Assembly: GCA_030040175.1 (NCBI GenBank)
Contig: JASHUF010000401.1
Span: 1 to 9,654 of the forward strand
Source: Acidobacteriaceae bacterium
GTDB taxonomy: Bacteria; Acidobacteriota; Terriglobia; Terriglobales; Acidobacteriaceae
Direction of reading: 5' to 3'
DNA: 9,654 nt
The notes beneath the pieces were generated by a model. That model made no database searches. It was not told the origin of the DNA and saw nothing but the letters and a program-made list of their open reading frames with translations. The position numbers were made by a program, and so were the translations under genes. How positions within the stretch are numbered: the stretch's first letter is position 1; each line of letters opens with the position of its first letter. Shown one piece after another: positions 1 through 5,887 of the stretch.

Positions 1-850
1 AGACGTAGCTGAACGCGTCGGGCGAAAAGCCGTAGCAGAGGAAGACGAGAACGAGCGCGCCCAGCGTGGCGGCCAGCACCGCGGGCAGCGCCTGGCTGCG
101 GCGCCCTTCCGCCAGCCAGAGCATGAGTACCAGGCCGAGCAGCGCCGTGACCGGCAGCGCGGCGATGTGCGCCGCCGCGGCCACGCCGAAAAGCACAGTA
201 AGCAGGAGAAGGCGCGGCCGCCATTTGGCAACCGGCCCCTGCATGGCGTGGGCCACGCCGATCGAGGTGTAAATGCCGCCGTAGACGCCGAGCGCGGCCA
301 GCACCTCGGGATTGGGCGAGACGCAAGCCTTGAGAACGGCGGGGCAGAAGCAATAGAGCGCGAGCGCGGTGTAGCCGCCATGGTTGCCGTAGAGCCGGCG
401 CGTAACCCACCAGATGCAGCCGCCCAGCACGCAGCCGGCGAAGAGAAAGGGCAGGCGCAGCAGGAGCAGGATGTGGGTCATCTGGTGGCGCAGTTCCCAG
501 AGGCTCAACTCATTGCCGGAATACCCTGTGGCAACCACCCTGTTTTCCGGTTTGCGAAAGTGATCGAGTGCGCGCTCGGCCAGCAGGTTGAGCGTGAGGG
601 GAAGGCCCGCGAGCCGGTAGGCGAGGATGCCATCGTGAATGTTGCCGCAGGTGGTGTAGTAGCCGGCCAGTGCCGAGGGCCTCTCCCAGGTCTCGCGGCC
701 GCAGCGTGCGTACTCGTAGTCGCGGTCTGTGAGCCACTGGTGAGCGGTGATCCAGAAACCCTGCAGGAGAAAGATCGCCAGCAGGGCGGCGGCGATGCGC
801 TGCGGACGATTGAAGCGAAAGCGGCGAAGGGTTTGAAACCGGTGGGTCAT
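1..850 (-). CDS. GT39-like polytopic membrane glycosyltransferase, N-terminal part (cut by left edge)
   Basis: Reading the minus strand from the ATG at 850 gives 283 open codons to the window edge. A TAA at 875-877 closes the frame upstream and no other start lies between, so 850 is the start; only a weak GGTAAGG-like site precedes it. The translation has a basic N-terminus (MTHRFQTLRR), a first membrane helix at about residues 19-36, then an outward loop with an acidic DRDYEYARCG motif (42-51), the place where GT-C enzymes of the PMT/ArnT type carry their acidic catalytic residue. Hydrophobic segments follow at about 128-148, 159-175, 183-200, 213-230 and 232-247, and 256-275. The stretch LRLPFLFAGC...RRLYGNHGG (131-159) matches the usual GT39 pattern of 'RLP', helix, 'RRL+G..GG'. 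Such enzymes move sugars from lipid carriers to envelope acceptors. The substrate cannot be told. The family call is moderately sure; 'polytopic membrane protein' is certain. Confidence 0.68.
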   Translation of the reverse strand, partial: MTHRFQTLRRFRFNRPQRIAAALLAIFLLQGFWITAHQWLTDRDYEYARCGRETWERPSALAGYYTTCGNIHDGILAYRLAGLPLTLNLLAERALDHFRKPENRVVATGYSGNELSLWELRHQMTHILLLLRLPFLFAGCVLGGCIWWVTRRLYGNHGGYTALALYCFCPAVLKACVSPNPEVLAALGVYGGIYTSIGVAHAMQGPVAKWRPRLLLLTVLFGVAAAAHIAALPVTALLGLVLMLWLAEGRRSQALPAVLAATLGALVLVFLCYGFSPDAFSYV

Positions 851-955
851 CGCGCGAAAGCGGGCCTTACCAGTTTAATGGGCGGGAACGGGCAGCGCGA
901 GGAAGAGCCGTTCGCCGGCCAGGGACTGCCATGGAGATTCCGGGCGCAGAAACAC

Positions 956-981
956 GCAGACCGCTCCCAAGAGCGGCCTGC
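956..981 (-). terminator. Terminator-like hairpin after the Ig-repeat lipoprotein gene
   Basis: An 11-bp inverted repeat: GCAGACCGCTC (956-966), a 4-nt loop, and GAGCGGCCTGC (971-981), with one wobble or mismatched pair. It lies 25 nt past the lipoprotein stop codon. On the minus strand the stem is followed by GTGTTTCTGCG, so the U-tract is weak. It also separates the lipoprotein from the glycosyltransferase gene, which argues that the two are not one tight operon. Confidence 0.5.
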
Positions 982-1006
982 ATGGTTGGAGCGCGAGTTT
1001 TGAGCG

Positions 1007-2782
1007 TTAGTTGAAGATGCCGCCCACGGTCTGGTCGACGCCGGTGACGGTGACGTCTTGGCCGGTTAACGCGTCCAGGACCGTAATGGTGAGAGACACA
1101 ACACAGTAGTTGGGCCCGGCTGCGGTAAAGCTCGGGGGGTTCAGAAGGTTGCCGTTAATGTCGCTGGGCGCGCAGTTATAGGACCAGCCGCCGAAGGCTC
1201 CGCCTTGCGCCGTCAGGACCACGCCCGGATTGCCGGAGGGCGTTAGGGTATCGATGGGATAGGTGGCCACGCAGACCGAGCCGCCGGCGCCTCCATTCGC
1301 GGTCCAGCCCGGCCCGCAATGAATCACGTCGGGCGTGCCCGTGGCCGAAGGCGCGGTCACCTCCCAGTCAGTGGTGTTATCGCCTTCGTTATAGACCGTG
1401 ACCGTGGCCAGAAGCCCGGTGGCCTGCGACCCCTCATAGCATTCGCCCGGCTGAATCGGATTGGTCGGCTCGGGGCAGGTGAAGGTGGCCGTTGCCGTCT
1501 GGATCGAGCCCGTCGTGGTATCCGTGGCTTCCGCAATGATGGTGGCGCTGCCGGCACCGAAGGCCGTCACCGTCCCTGCCGGAGCACCCGGATTGGCGCT
1601 GGAGTCGCTGGCGGTGATCACCGGGAACACCTCAGGCGCCGAGGAGAGCCAGGTGACCGAGTTCGTCAGGTCTCTTACGTACGGGGCTGTCGAGAATGTG
1701 CCCACCGCAAGGAAGTTTCCCGTGTCCTGCAGGTTTCCGACGGTGATCGAAGTGGGAATAATGGAAAGAGAAAGAAGCGGTTCGGGAGCGGCCGTTGCCG
1801 TAACCGTAACCGTCGCCTGGGCCGTGAGCACACTGCCGTCGGGATTGGTCAACTGGGCCGTGATTGTGCTCGAGCCCACACTCACCCCGGTCACCACTCC
1901 GTTTCCGGCGGCCAGGCCGCTGGTGACCGTGGCAATGGTGGAAATGGTGGAGCTCCAGACCACGTCAGCGGCGTTGGTCACGTCCTCTGTCAGGCCTGTC
2001 GATCCCGCGGTGGCCAGAGCAATGAAGTTGGCGCTCTGCCCTGAAGCCGATACTGACTGCGAGCCGGGAATGATGGAGATGGAGGTGAACGGCTCCGCGA
2101 CGCCCGCCACCACCGTAAACGACGCGCTGCCCGTAGCGGTCACTCCGTCGGTATTGGTATAAAGCGCGGTGATCGTCGTCGTTCCCTGGCCCACCGCCGT
2201 GGCCAGGCCGGTGGTTGCGCCGATGGTGGCAATCTGCGGGCTGCTCGAAGTCCAGGAGACCAGGCCGTCGAGGTTCACGGTCACGCCGGAAGTGGTGGTG
2301 CCGATGGCCAGAAACTGCGCCGTATCGCCGACAACGGGGACACTCTGCGAGCCCGGAATGATGGTGATGGTGGTCACGTCGCCGGCGCCCGAGGGTCCGG
2401 TTCCTCCCGTCGTGGGCTGGGTGACGTCGACGGTCATGTTGGCGGAGATAAGCCCGGGAAAGCCCTGTGCGCTGGCGGTAATGAGGATGTTGCTGCAGGC
2501 GATGTTGCCCGAGGTGATCAGGCCGGTGGTGCTCACGGTCACGCACTCGCTGGCAGAGCTGGCCCAGCTCACCTGATCGGTGATGTCCTTGGTCTCCGCG
2601 GGGTGGCCGGGATGGCTGTAATAACCCGTCGCCGTCAACTGCGCCGTGAGACCGGCCCCGCCGAAGTTCATGGAGGTGGGGCTGATGGTGATGGAAGTCA
2701 GGGAGGGGGAGTTCACGCAACTGGTGAGCGGCAGCAGCATGCCGAGCAACAGGAATGCGCCCACGGGGGGACGATAACGCAT
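1007..2782 (-). CDS. Secreted lipoprotein with four bacterial Ig-like repeats and an InlB-B-like C-terminal module
   Basis: A 591-aa product. The start at 2782 is chosen because AGGAG (2789-2793) sits 6 nt before it and the protein then opens with a lipoprotein signal: MRYRPP, a hydrophobic core (7-18), and lipobox L19-T-S-C22. The frame is open to 2932, but that longer form would bury the signal. After the lipid-anchored Cys come four beta-rich repeats of about 90-100 residues (28-120, 136-225, 232-328, 336-436). Each begins with a strand like 'TITIIPGSQSV', has a central 'VxWxSSxPxxATV' and ends in 'GxxTITA', as in Big_2/invasin Ig-like domains. Residues 459-563 (HCG...C-x-A-x-Y...VxLTA...FGGWSYNC...YCVVSL) match the cysteine-bearing divergent InlB B-repeat pattern. 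The likely role is a cell-surface or periplasmic adhesive or structural protein; no catalytic motif is seen. The first two-thirds are very rich in Thr, Ser, Ala and Gly. Confidence 0.85.
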   Translation of the reverse strand: MRYRPPVGAFLLLGMLLPLTSCVNSPSLTSITISPTSMNFGGAGLTAQLTATGYYSHPGHPAETKDITDQVSWASSASECVTVSTTGLITSGNIACSNILITASAQGFPGLISANMTVDVTQPTTGGTGPSGAGDVTTITIIPGSQSVPVVGDTAQFLAIGTTTSGVTVNLDGLVSWTSSSPQIATIGATTGLATAVGQGTTTITALYTNTDGVTATGSASFTVVAGVAEPFTSISIIPGSQSVSASGQSANFIALATAGSTGLTEDVTNAADVVWSSTISTIATVTSGLAAGNGVVTGVSVGSSTITAQLTNPDGSVLTAQATVTVTATAAPEPLLSLSIIPTSITVGNLQDTGNFLAVGTFSTAPYVRDLTNSVTWLSSAPEVFPVITASDSSANPGAPAGTVTAFGAGSATIIAEATDTTTGSIQTATATFTCPEPTNPIQPGECYEGSQATGLLATVTVYNEGDNTTDWEVTAPSATGTPDVIHCGPGWTANGGAGGSVCVATYPIDTLTPSGNPGVVLTAQGGAFGGWSYNCAPSDINGNLLNPPSFTAAGPNYCVVSLTITVLDALTGQDVTVTGVDQTVGGIFN

Positions 2783-3142
2783 AGGAGTCTCCTGGCGAAT
2801 CCGCCCGGCTGGCAAATTTTCCAGCCGTAAATCCAAGGGAAATTGCGGGCAGGATAGCGGTTCCATCCGGCCCGGCCTGTTCCCTGACCTGCGATGGGTC
2901 GAACCGCAATACCGCGCCGCAGGGGTTTCCACGCCATGCGGCAGATGAACTTTATGCCCGGGCAGCGGTCCTCAAGCGTAACTCTGCCGAGCGACTTGAC
3001 CCGAAAACTTGGCGCGCCTAAGGCTTTTTCGGAATCCGTAATCCAATTATGACGTGCGGAGCCCGCTCAGGAGCGCTCCATCTTCAGCACTTTGGTGCAT
3101 TGGCCTTACGATTTTTTCCGAAAAATGCTCTGATTTAGCGCC
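2783..3142. other. Long upstream region of the lipoprotein gene
   Basis: About 360 bp between the lipoprotein start and the nearest promoter candidate on its strand. Short open frames cross it (for example one continuing the lipoprotein frame to 2932), but none has a ribosome binding site or a recognisable product. The part from about 3000 on is more AT-rich than the flanking genes. A 6-bp inverted repeat, ATTTTT (3111-3116) and AAAAAT (3121-3126), is the only clear local structure. I recognise no riboswitch here. Confidence 0.4.
2789..2793 (-). promoter_or_regulatory. Ribosome binding site of the lipoprotein gene
   Basis: AGGAG on the minus strand, 6 nt before the ATG at 2782. It decides the start in favour of the lipoprotein signal peptide over the longer in-frame ATG at 2932, which has no such site. 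Confidence 0.7.
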
Positions 3143-3171
3143 ATGCTACTGGAGGCCTAATAGAGCGTCAA
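3143..3171 (-). promoter_or_regulatory. Sigma70-type promoter candidate reading toward the lipoprotein gene
   Basis: On the minus strand TTGACG (3166-3171), a 17-nt spacer, and TAGCAT (3143-3148): five of six and four of six matches to consensus with ideal spacing. Transcription would start near 3136 and leave a leader of about 350 nt before the lipoprotein ATG. It lies back-to-back with the plus-strand promoter candidate at 3180-3207. Confidence 0.35.
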
Positions 3172-3178
3172 TGACCAT

Positions 3179-3198
3179 TTTGAGTGAGGTATCTCAAA
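3179..3198. promoter_or_regulatory. Operator-like dyad TTTGAG-N8-CTCAAA
   Basis: A perfect 6-bp inverted repeat (3179-3184 and 3193-3198) with an 8-bp spacer. It covers the -35 box and most of the spacer of the plus-strand promoter candidate and lies just outside the -35 of the opposing one. Placement and symmetry suit a dimeric regulator binding between divergent promoters; no such regulator is encoded in the window. Confidence 0.3.
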
Positions 3199-3207
3199 GG
3201 TTATAAG
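3180..3207 (+). promoter_or_regulatory. Sigma70-type promoter candidate for the putative small RNA
   Basis: TTGAGT (3180-3185), a 16-nt spacer, and TATAAG (3202-3207), which matches the -10 consensus at five of six positions. The predicted first transcribed base is at about 3212-3214, exactly where a strongly structured sequence begins. No plus-strand protein gene lies downstream before ruvB at 5888, so the promoter would serve a non-coding transcript. Confidence 0.4.
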
Positions 3208-3211
3208 TTTG

Positions 3212-3356
3212 GGTACAGGCGGGCGGAAGTGCTTGGGCTGCATGCCCATAATGGGCTTTGGAGAAGGGAAATTCCCTCGCGGCAGCCCCTTGTACCGGAA
3301 TGAAAATGGCCGCGCAAAAAGAGGGGGTCTTGCCGGCTGCGCGGCGCCGGTTTTTT
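3212..3356 (+). ncRNA. Candidate structured small RNA (about 145 nt), family unknown
   Basis: Nested complementarity is visible by eye. The outer stem GGTACAGG (3212-3219) pairs with CTTGTACC (3289-3296), with one G-U pair. An adjoining stem GGGCTGC (3235-3241) pairs with GCAGCCC (3282-3288). Inside are two small hairpins: GCCCA (3244-3248) with TGGGC (3252-3256), and AGGGA (3265-3269) with TCCCT (3273-3277). The 3' part can pair GCCGCGC (3309-3315) with GCGCGGC (3339-3345), or instead form the CCGGC/GCCGG terminator hairpin before T6 (3351-3356). A plausible promoter ends just upstream. It overlaps no protein gene and would run antisense to the 3' untranslated part of the porin message. It does not show the SRP RNA, RNase P or tmRNA signatures I know. 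The structure is well supported by sequence; its being a transcribed RNA is inference. Confidence 0.42.
3333..3356 (+). terminator. Intrinsic terminator candidate, plus strand
   Basis: CCGGC (3333-3337), an 8-nt loop, GCCGG (3346-3350), directly followed by six T (3351-3356). This is a canonical short rho-independent layout on the plus strand, where no protein gene ends. It fits the 3' end of the putative small RNA. On the minus strand the same stem lacks an adjacent T-tract. Confidence 0.45.
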
Positions 3357-3371
3357 GCCCCGGTCGCAAGA

Positions 3372-3409
3372 GGCCGGATGGGCAGGCTCGTTTGCCCGCT
3401 CATCCGGCC
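3372..3409 (-). terminator. Hairpin downstream of the porin gene
   Basis: GGCCGGATG (3372-3380) and CATCCGGCC (3401-3409) form a perfect 9-bp stem, extended by GGCA/TGCC (3381-3384 with 3393-3396) past a 4-nt bulge. It begins 9 nt after the porin stop codon. On the minus strand it is followed by TCTTGCGACC, so it is a strong 3'-end hairpin without a proper U-tract; it may stabilise the message end or act with Rho. Confidence 0.4.
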
Positions 3410-3418
3410 GGAAGCGCC

Positions 3419-5452
3419 TCACCATTTAACCAGAATGGCAAAGATAATCTTCTGCTCGTCCCGGCGCATGTCCGGCTGCCAGAGCGTCAAGGGTCCGGCA
3501 CCGTAACTGGCAACCGCGAGCGGCGAACCGGGCGGCGGAGCCGCGCACACGGCTTGTGCAAGCTTGAGGTTGTACGCGTACTGCGCAGCATAACTCATGC
3601 CCGGAAAATCCGTGTAACCCATGCCCGAGTCATAGGACGAAGTCCCGTTGGTGCAGGTGAAGTCGGAGGGGCTGCCGATGGATGCATTGGTTGCGCCGCC
3701 GGGAGGCGTAGACCCGCCGCGGCCGGCCCAGTACGGCACGTTCGAGTGGCGGTAGCCGTACTCGACGCGGTAGGTAATGAACTGGCGCGGCATGAAGTCG
3801 TAAGTGAAGGTCGCGTCGTCGCCCTTGAATGGCTGTCCGGGATCTTCGGGGAAGTAAGCGCTCCCGGTCACCGCGGTCGCTCCGTTGATGGGCGGCAGCA
3901 GGACGAGGTACCGGCCGGGATTGTTGATCTGGCCGCCGCCCACGGTGACCGCGTAGCGGTCCTTGTTGAACCAGACGCGGTCGTAGCCCATCCAGCCCAG
4001 GAAGGCCTGCTTATAGTAGGGGGTGGCAGGCGTTGTTGAAGTTGCCGGAATGTAAATCTTGTTTCCCGCCGTTCCCATGCAGGCCACGCCGGCGCCCTCT
4101 TCGCAGCCGGCGTCCGCGGTGACCGAGAAGGCCATCTTGTCCAGCCGGTTGCCGGGCTGGTCGTAGTATTTCAGCTCGAAGCTGTTATCGGTGTGGAAGC
4201 GGGTGCGGCCCTCGATGCCGAAGTCGTCTTCGCCCATGCCGTAGTTGTTGGAGATGATGTTGATGTTGCCCGTGGGCGTGTACTTGATCTGGCCGCCCAG
4301 GCCAGGCTTGCCGCCGAAGCGCGCATACGATTGCCAGCCGTTGATGAACCAGGGCTCGATCTTGAGGTGCTGGGTGAGGAAGAACTGGCCGCGCACGCCG
4401 TTGAAGAACCAGGGTGTGTTCGAGGAGACGAACGAAGGCTGATAGGCCCAGTTGTCGAAGTTGTAGTAGCTGAACAGCCCGATATACGACATGAAGATGC
4501 CGGCGTCGAGATTGATGCCGTGCATCTTGTCCCAGTGGTAGCCGCCGTAAGCCTCGGCCAGATAGCGATAGGCGTCGTCGAGATTCCACTGGCCGCGGGT
4601 GACGCTGGCGTCGTTGCGCGGGGTGGTGACGGAGTACTCGCCGAACTGCGTCATCAGGCGGGCGTGTACGTGGTCGATGAGCAGATCGCCGCCGATGCCG
4701 AGCTGCTCGAGCTGAATCTCCTGCGAGCGGAAGACCTCGCTCGATCCGCTGATGGTGTCGTCCTTGGGGTGATTGAAGTCGAGGTTGTAGTTCACGTCGA
4801 CGCGGATTTCGGGCGTGAAGTATTTCGAGCAGAGCGGGCAATCGATGGTGCGGGGGTTGCCGTTGAGCCAGCCCCAGTAGTAATCGGCAAAGGGCGTCAC
4901 GTGATCGACCGGCGGAGGCGCCGCCGGAGCGGCGGCGGCCGTATCCTGCGCCGGAGCCGCCGCAGGAGCCGAGGCAGCGGGAGCAGCCGCAGACGCGGAA
5001 GTGGAGGCCGCGGCCGAAGGAGACATGGCGCTGACGGCCGCGCGCAGCGCTGCCGCATCGTGCTCGTAGGCCTTGATCGCATCGGCTGACGCTGTGTCTG
5101 CGGCATCGCGCGCCTTCAGCTCGGCTCTCAACTCCTCGATCTCGCCCTTCATCTCCAGCATGTCTTTCATCAGCTCGGCGTTCGAGATCGGTTCGGCCCC
5201 GGCCTGCGTGGAGGCCACGGGCGCTGCCGCCGGATGCGTGTCGGCCTCAGCCGCGGCCGAATTCGGTGCGACCGGACCCGAGGCGGCCGCGCCGGAAGCG
5301 GCATTGGCTGCGGCGGGCGAGTCCAGCCGTGAGGTGAATAGCAACCCCCCGTTTCCGGAGGACGGGCTCTGCTGCGCGAATCCGGAAAGAGACAGAAGAG
5401 CAAGACAGGCGCCTGCCGCGGCGGGCGCAATTCTCGAGCGTGATTCCTTCAT
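3419..5452 (-). CDS. Outer-membrane beta-barrel porin, BBP2/OmpL-like, with a coiled-coil N-terminal region
   Basis: A 677-aa product from the ATG at 5452. That start has GAGAGG (5457-5462) 4 nt ahead, while the in-frame ATG 18 nt upstream (5470) has no such site and would add six residues before the signal peptide. The signal peptide is KESRSR, a hydrophobic core (8-22) and GFAQ|Q (cleavage about 27). Next come an Ala/Pro-rich stretch, a charged heptad-like helix (about 92-118, MKDMLEMKGEIEELRAELK), another Ala/Pro/Ser linker (about 142-182), and from about 186 to the end an aromatic-rich, alternating barrel with 'NW', 'NGW' and 'GGQIKYTP' segments typical of the putative beta-barrel porin-2 family. 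The chain ends in FAILVKW, an aromatic end expected for BAM-assembled proteins. A CPLC pair (205-208) near the barrel start and four further Cys (450, 458, 600, 636) are unusual for a porin and could form disulfides. It probably allows diffusion of small solutes; specificity is unknown. Confidence 0.85.
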   Translation of the reverse strand: MKESRSRIAPAAAGACLALLSLSGFAQQSPSSGNGGLLFTSRLDSPAAANAASGAAASGPVAPNSAAAEADTHPAAAPVASTQAGAEPISNAELMKDMLEMKGEIEELRAELKARDAADTASADAIKAYEHDAAALRAAVSAMSPSAAASTSASAAAPAASAPAAAPAQDTAAAAPAAPPPVDHVTPFADYYWGWLNGNPRTIDCPLCSKYFTPEIRVDVNYNLDFNHPKDDTISGSSEVFRSQEIQLEQLGIGGDLLIDHVHARLMTQFGEYSVTTPRNDASVTRGQWNLDDAYRYLAEAYGGYHWDKMHGINLDAGIFMSYIGLFSYYNFDNWAYQPSFVSSNTPWFFNGVRGQFFLTQHLKIEPWFINGWQSYARFGGKPGLGGQIKYTPTGNINIISNNYGMGEDDFGIEGRTRFHTDNSFELKYYDQPGNRLDKMAFSVTADAGCEEGAGVACMGTAGNKIYIPATSTTPATPYYKQAFLGWMGYDRVWFNKDRYAVTVGGGQINNPGRYLVLLPPINGATAVTGSAYFPEDPGQPFKGDDATFTYDFMPRQFITYRVEYGYRHSNVPYWAGRGGSTPPGGATNASIGSPSDFTCTNGTSSYDSGMGYTDFPGMSYAAQYAYNLKLAQAVCAAPPPGSPLAVASYGAGPLTLWQPDMRRDEQKIIFAILVKW

Positions 5453-5690
5453 AGAGCCTCTCGCTTTCATTGCGAATTTTTTTTGCCCGCGCCTCGTGGT
5501 GCGCCGCGTGCATTTGGGTACACATCTCCTGTCTGCTGTTTCGCAGCATTTCTTTGGTCAGCGATTCAACAAGCAGAGTTGCCGGTTTAGCCGCGGTGTG
5601 GCCGGTTCTTACGAGCGTTCCCTTCACCTCCGGAGGGCTTGAGGGTAAAGCGGCGCGCTTCGCCTCCGGCGTGAATCCGATTTGGGTTCC

Positions 5691-5712
5691 TTTCAAAGTA
5701 GGAGAGTTGAAA
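5691..5712. promoter_or_regulatory. Operator-like dyad TTTCAA-N10-TTGAAA
   Basis: A perfect 6-bp inverted repeat with a 10-bp spacer (arms 5691-5696 and 5707-5712) in the porin-ruvB divergent region, 239 bp upstream of the porin start and 175 bp upstream of ruvB. The symmetry suits a dimeric regulator, but no adjacent promoter boxes are clear. Confidence 0.25.
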
Positions 5713-5845
5713 TGAGGAAAGCATGAACACCGCCAAATTCCTCATGAATGCGCATAAAGAGACATAAAGATGGGTGCGTGCCGGCGACGAAGCCGTGCCG
5801 GCGACCGGGCAGGTTCCCCCGCAAGCTGAATTTTCACCGCCATTT

Positions 5846-5875
5846 TTGCCTGCTCGCGCCCCCAAACGCTACACT
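5846..5875 (+). promoter_or_regulatory. ruvB: Promoter candidate for ruvB
   Basis: TTGCCT (5846-5851), an 18-nt spacer, and TACACT (5870-5875). The predicted transcription start is near 5882, only 6 nt before the first possible ruvB ATG (5888). This agrees with the lack of a Shine-Dalgarno sequence in front of the gene. Confidence 0.4.
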
Positions 5876-5887
5876 CTCTTCGTAAGC

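Larger units (their letters stand above)
5453..5887. other. Divergent intergenic region between the porin and ruvB
   Basis: About 435 bp. It holds the ruvB promoter candidate, a TTTCAA-N10-TTGAAA dyad, a 10-bp palindrome CCTCCGGAGG (5627-5636) whose CCGGAGG half can also pair with CCTCCGG at 5663-5669, a direct repeat CATAAAGA (5753-5760, 5763-5770) and a 12-nt direct repeat CGTGCCGGCGAC (5777-5788, 5794-5805). I could not find a convincing promoter for the porin, and no tRNA or known riboswitch is evident. Confidence 0.4.

Noticed and set aside
167..1003. Long plus-strand open frame (278 codons)
   Set aside because: It lies opposite the GT39-like gene, whose minus-strand translation shows membrane helices and family motifs; the plus-strand product has no recognisable features and is a high-GC shadow.
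880..1006. Minus-strand frame after the lipoprotein stop ending in 'GERLFLALPVPAH', which resembles the start of RNA 2',3'-cyclic phosphodiesterase (ThpR)
   Set aside because: Only about ten residues look alike, there is no start with a ribosome site, and the frame stops at once; chance or an unprovable remnant.
1319..2576. Several plus-strand frames opposite the lipoprotein
   Set aside because: They mirror the repeat DNA of the Ig-like domains and have no independent motif or ribosome site.
3212..3356. Structured region as SRP RNA, 6S RNA or a known riboswitch
   Set aside because: The conserved SRP loop (GGAAGNAGC type) is missing, it is too short and not one long rod as in 6S, and no downstream gene on the plus strand could be controlled as by a riboswitch.
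3194..3425. Three overlapping short minus-strand frames after the porin
   Set aside because: Around 70 codons each, mutually overlapping, with no ribosome site; they run through the hairpins and structured region.
4193..5089. Plus-strand frame of 298 codons
   Set aside because: Shadow of the porin; its arginine- and glycine-rich end is the reverse of the Ala/Pro linker coding DNA.
5247..5696. Minus-strand frame of 149 codons overlapping the porin start, with a fairly protein-like first half
   Set aside because: It needs a TTG start without a ribosome site, overlaps about 200 bp of a clear porin gene in another frame, and its second half is plainly out-of-frame porin DNA.
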